Source: an uncultured Opitutales bacterium (GTDB lineage: Bacteria; Verrucomicrobiota; Verrucomicrobiia; Opitutales; Intestinicryptomonadaceae). From it: DNA of 16,693 bases. Shown here piece after piece: positions 15,335 through 16,693 of this stretch. The stretch is from NCBI GenBank assembly GCA_900545705.1, contig URAK01000025.1, forward strand, positions 1-16,693, written 5' to 3'. Each line of letters opens with the position of its first letter. The stretch's first letter is position 1. The notes below the pieces were generated by a model that saw nothing but the letters and a program-made list of their open reading frames with translations, had not been told where the DNA came from and did not search any database. The position numbers and the translations under genes were made by a program.

Positions 15335-16573
15335 CTACACATTCGCCACCGAAGGCAGGAACTCCGGACGGTAGGAGTACAGCGACCTCACATATTTGTC
15401 AGCCTCCTTAAAATTCGGGAACGACATAGTTTTTGGGTCGTACTCCAACTCAACTCCCGGGTGTATGCAGGAAATCATGCTAAGCAGGACAATCTCTGTA
15501 AATGGAGCTGCGTAGTCAAAGTTTGATTCCGGCATTCTGCCCTCCACAATCGCAGACGCCCAATCTGCCTGGGGATTGAACGGGAAGCGGTTGCGCTTGA
15601 TTGTCTTAGGCGGAATTTTTCCGGCTTTCATAAGCTCTATCTGAGCGTCCCTCTCGGTAAGCTTTACGCCGGAGCCCGTATAAGCGAACGTCATCGTATG
15701 CTTTGTACCGACGATAAATATGCAGTTTTTATTTTTCGGATCTTTCAAGAAAGCCGGATCGACTCTCTTTATTTCCTTCGGTCGGCGCAAGCCATCGTAC
15801 CAATGCAATTTTACAATGCCGTCCTTTCCAAATTTATTCTTGAAGAACATGTCTATCGACGCGGCTTTGGGCCAGCTGAAATCCTTGGCGGGAAGCGCGT
15901 CAGACACGATTTTATAGGGAGCTCCCAAGCCCAATCCGGAATACGGATTGTCGAGGAAGTGGCAGCCCATATCGCCTGCGGAACCTGTTCCGAAATCGCG
16001 AAGCCCGCGCCAGTTGAACGGTACAACCTTTCCGCTAAAAGGCCTTGGATGCGCCACATTTAGCCACAGGTTGTAGTCGAGGGTAGCGGGTTTGGAGGTC
16101 TCCGGGGGCATGGAGTCGAACCCCCAGGAGCGGTCTGTCCAAGCATAGATGTCTTCCACTTCGCCCATTATTCCGCTTTCAAACCATTCGCGGATAGTGC
16201 GCCAAGCGTCGTTTGTATGGACCTGATTGCCCATTTGCGTATATACGCCAGCCTTTGCCGCGAGGCGTTTGAGTTCGTGGGCCTCCCAAATTGTGCGCGT
16301 CAAGGGTTTTTCGCAGAAAACATGCTTGCCCTTGGAAATTGCCCACGCGGATATCGGATAGTGCGAATGGTCGGGGGTGCAAACGCAGACGCCGTCGATG
16401 TCGGAGTCCATTTTATCGAGCATTACGCGGTAGTCTTTAAATTTCGGCAGGCTGCCAATATTCTGCATCAAAAATTTGCCTCTGTCGTCGCGGTAACAAT
16501 ACGCCGCATAGCCTTCGTCGACGTCGCAAAGGGCTACTATATTTGCGTCGTTGCTGTTAAAAATGGAGTTCAC
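15335..16573 (-). CDS. Gfo/Idh/MocA family oxidoreductase, 5' end disrupted or incomplete
   Basis: This is an NAD(P)-dependent oxidoreductase of the Gfo/Idh/MocA family. From the GTG at 16573 it is 412 residues, with CDVD (16-19) at the end of the Rossmann strand 2, CVCTPDHSHYP (63-73) and the signature EKPLTRT (88-94), then the C-terminal alpha/beta substrate domain. It is not a clear GH109 member, since the EKP motif is intact. However the frame continues upstream to 16648 and encodes ANIAIIGWGGQGK, the GxGxxG nucleotide loop, at about 16621-16580. No ATG, GTG or TTG lies between the in-frame TGA (16651-16649) and 16573. So the GTG start would lose the cofactor loop, and the true N-terminus, probably with a Tat-type signal as in related secreted proteins, is missing here. 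The substrate is unknown; the GH20 and beta-helix neighbours suggest sugar metabolism. Confidence 0.75.
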   Translation of the reverse strand: MNSIFNSNDANIVALCDVDEGYAAYCYRDDRGKFLMQNIGSLPKFKDYRVMLDKMDSDIDGVCVCTPDHSHYPISAWAISKGKHVFCEKPLTRTIWEAHELKRLAAKAGVYTQMGNQVHTNDAWRTIREWFESGIMGEVEDIYAWTDRSWGFDSMPPETSKPATLDYNLWLNVAHPRPFSGKVVPFNWRGLRDFGTGSAGDMGCHFLDNPYSGLGLGAPYKIVSDALPAKDFSWPKAASIDMFFKNKFGKDGIVKLHWYDGLRRPKEIKRVDPAFLKDPKNKNCIFIVGTKHTMTFAYTGSGVKLTERDAQIELMKAGKIPPKTIKRNRFPFNPQADWASAIVEGRMPESNFDYAAPFTEIVLLSMISCIHPGVELEYDPKTMSFPNFKEADKYVRSLYSYRPEFLPSVANV

Positions 16574-16638
16574 GGACGATTTGCCCTGCCCGCCCCATCC
16601 TATTATTGCAATATTTGCGCGCGAGTTTGCGCCCTTTA

Positions 16639-16664
16639 CCGTTCTACGTCAAAGATTGTGGAAT
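16639..16664 (-). repeat. Right copy of the imperfect 26-bp inverted repeat
   Basis: Read on the minus strand it resembles 29-54, and the adjoining bases give TTCCACCATTCCACAATC, a short tandem-like pattern. It sits exactly where the oxidoreductase reading frame breaks down. It may be one copy of a dispersed intergenic repeat. Confidence 0.28.
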
Positions 16665-16693
16665 GGTGGAAAAAAAAGAGGGCAAAGAGAACG

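Overview
The window reads as ordinary bacterial chromosome of moderate GC. It most likely comes from a member of the PVC group, probably Verrucomicrobiota. That placement is inference: the phosphatidylserine decarboxylase and RecD2 have a Chlamydia/PVC-like form, the DapF has an unusual serine/serine active site, and secreted GH20 and beta-helix proteins sit beside a Gfo/Idh/MocA oxidoreductase, a mix common in polysaccharide-degrading Verrucomicrobiota. Most genes lack a clear Shine-Dalgarno site; rpmG is the best exception. There is no 16S gene to confirm the lineage.

Layout. The left part (about 499-9743) is one long minus-strand run: bioB, bioA, bioF, a bioG-bioC fusion, bioD, a HAD phosphatase, recD2 and psd. 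Junctions are 4-bp overlaps or gaps of 1 to about 24 bp, so it looks like one transcription unit starting with a complete pimelate-to-biotin pathway and ending in DNA repair and phospholipid genes. Just downstream, tRNA-Met(CAU) and tRNA-Ser(GGA) have their own promoter and a shared intrinsic terminator. At 9744-10013 a hairpin-rich intergenic region separates this run from plus-strand dapF, which has its own terminator. Next, on the plus strand, come a secreted GH20 hexosaminidase-like protein, a secreted parallel beta-helix protein of GH141-like type, and the small ribosomal protein gene rpmG (56 codons), each block closed by an intrinsic terminator. At the right edge a minus-strand Gfo/Idh/MocA oxidoreductase converges on rpmG; its conserved N-terminus lies upstream of every usable start codon and runs into an in-frame stop near the window end.

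How the genes work together. BioC and BioG (here one polypeptide) open and close the methyl-ester-masked pimeloyl-ACP route. BioF, BioA, BioD and BioB then build the two rings of biotin. DapF makes meso-diaminopimelate for lysine and peptidoglycan. The GH20, beta-helix and oxidoreductase genes look like part of an extracellular glycan-use locus. I found no CRISPR array, insertion sequence, toxin-antitoxin pair or phage gene, and no clearly new system. The points most worth checking are the Ser/Ser DapF, the Cys-to-Ser change in BioB, the BioG-BioC fusion, the alternative-hairpin intergenic region and the disrupted oxidoreductase 5' end.
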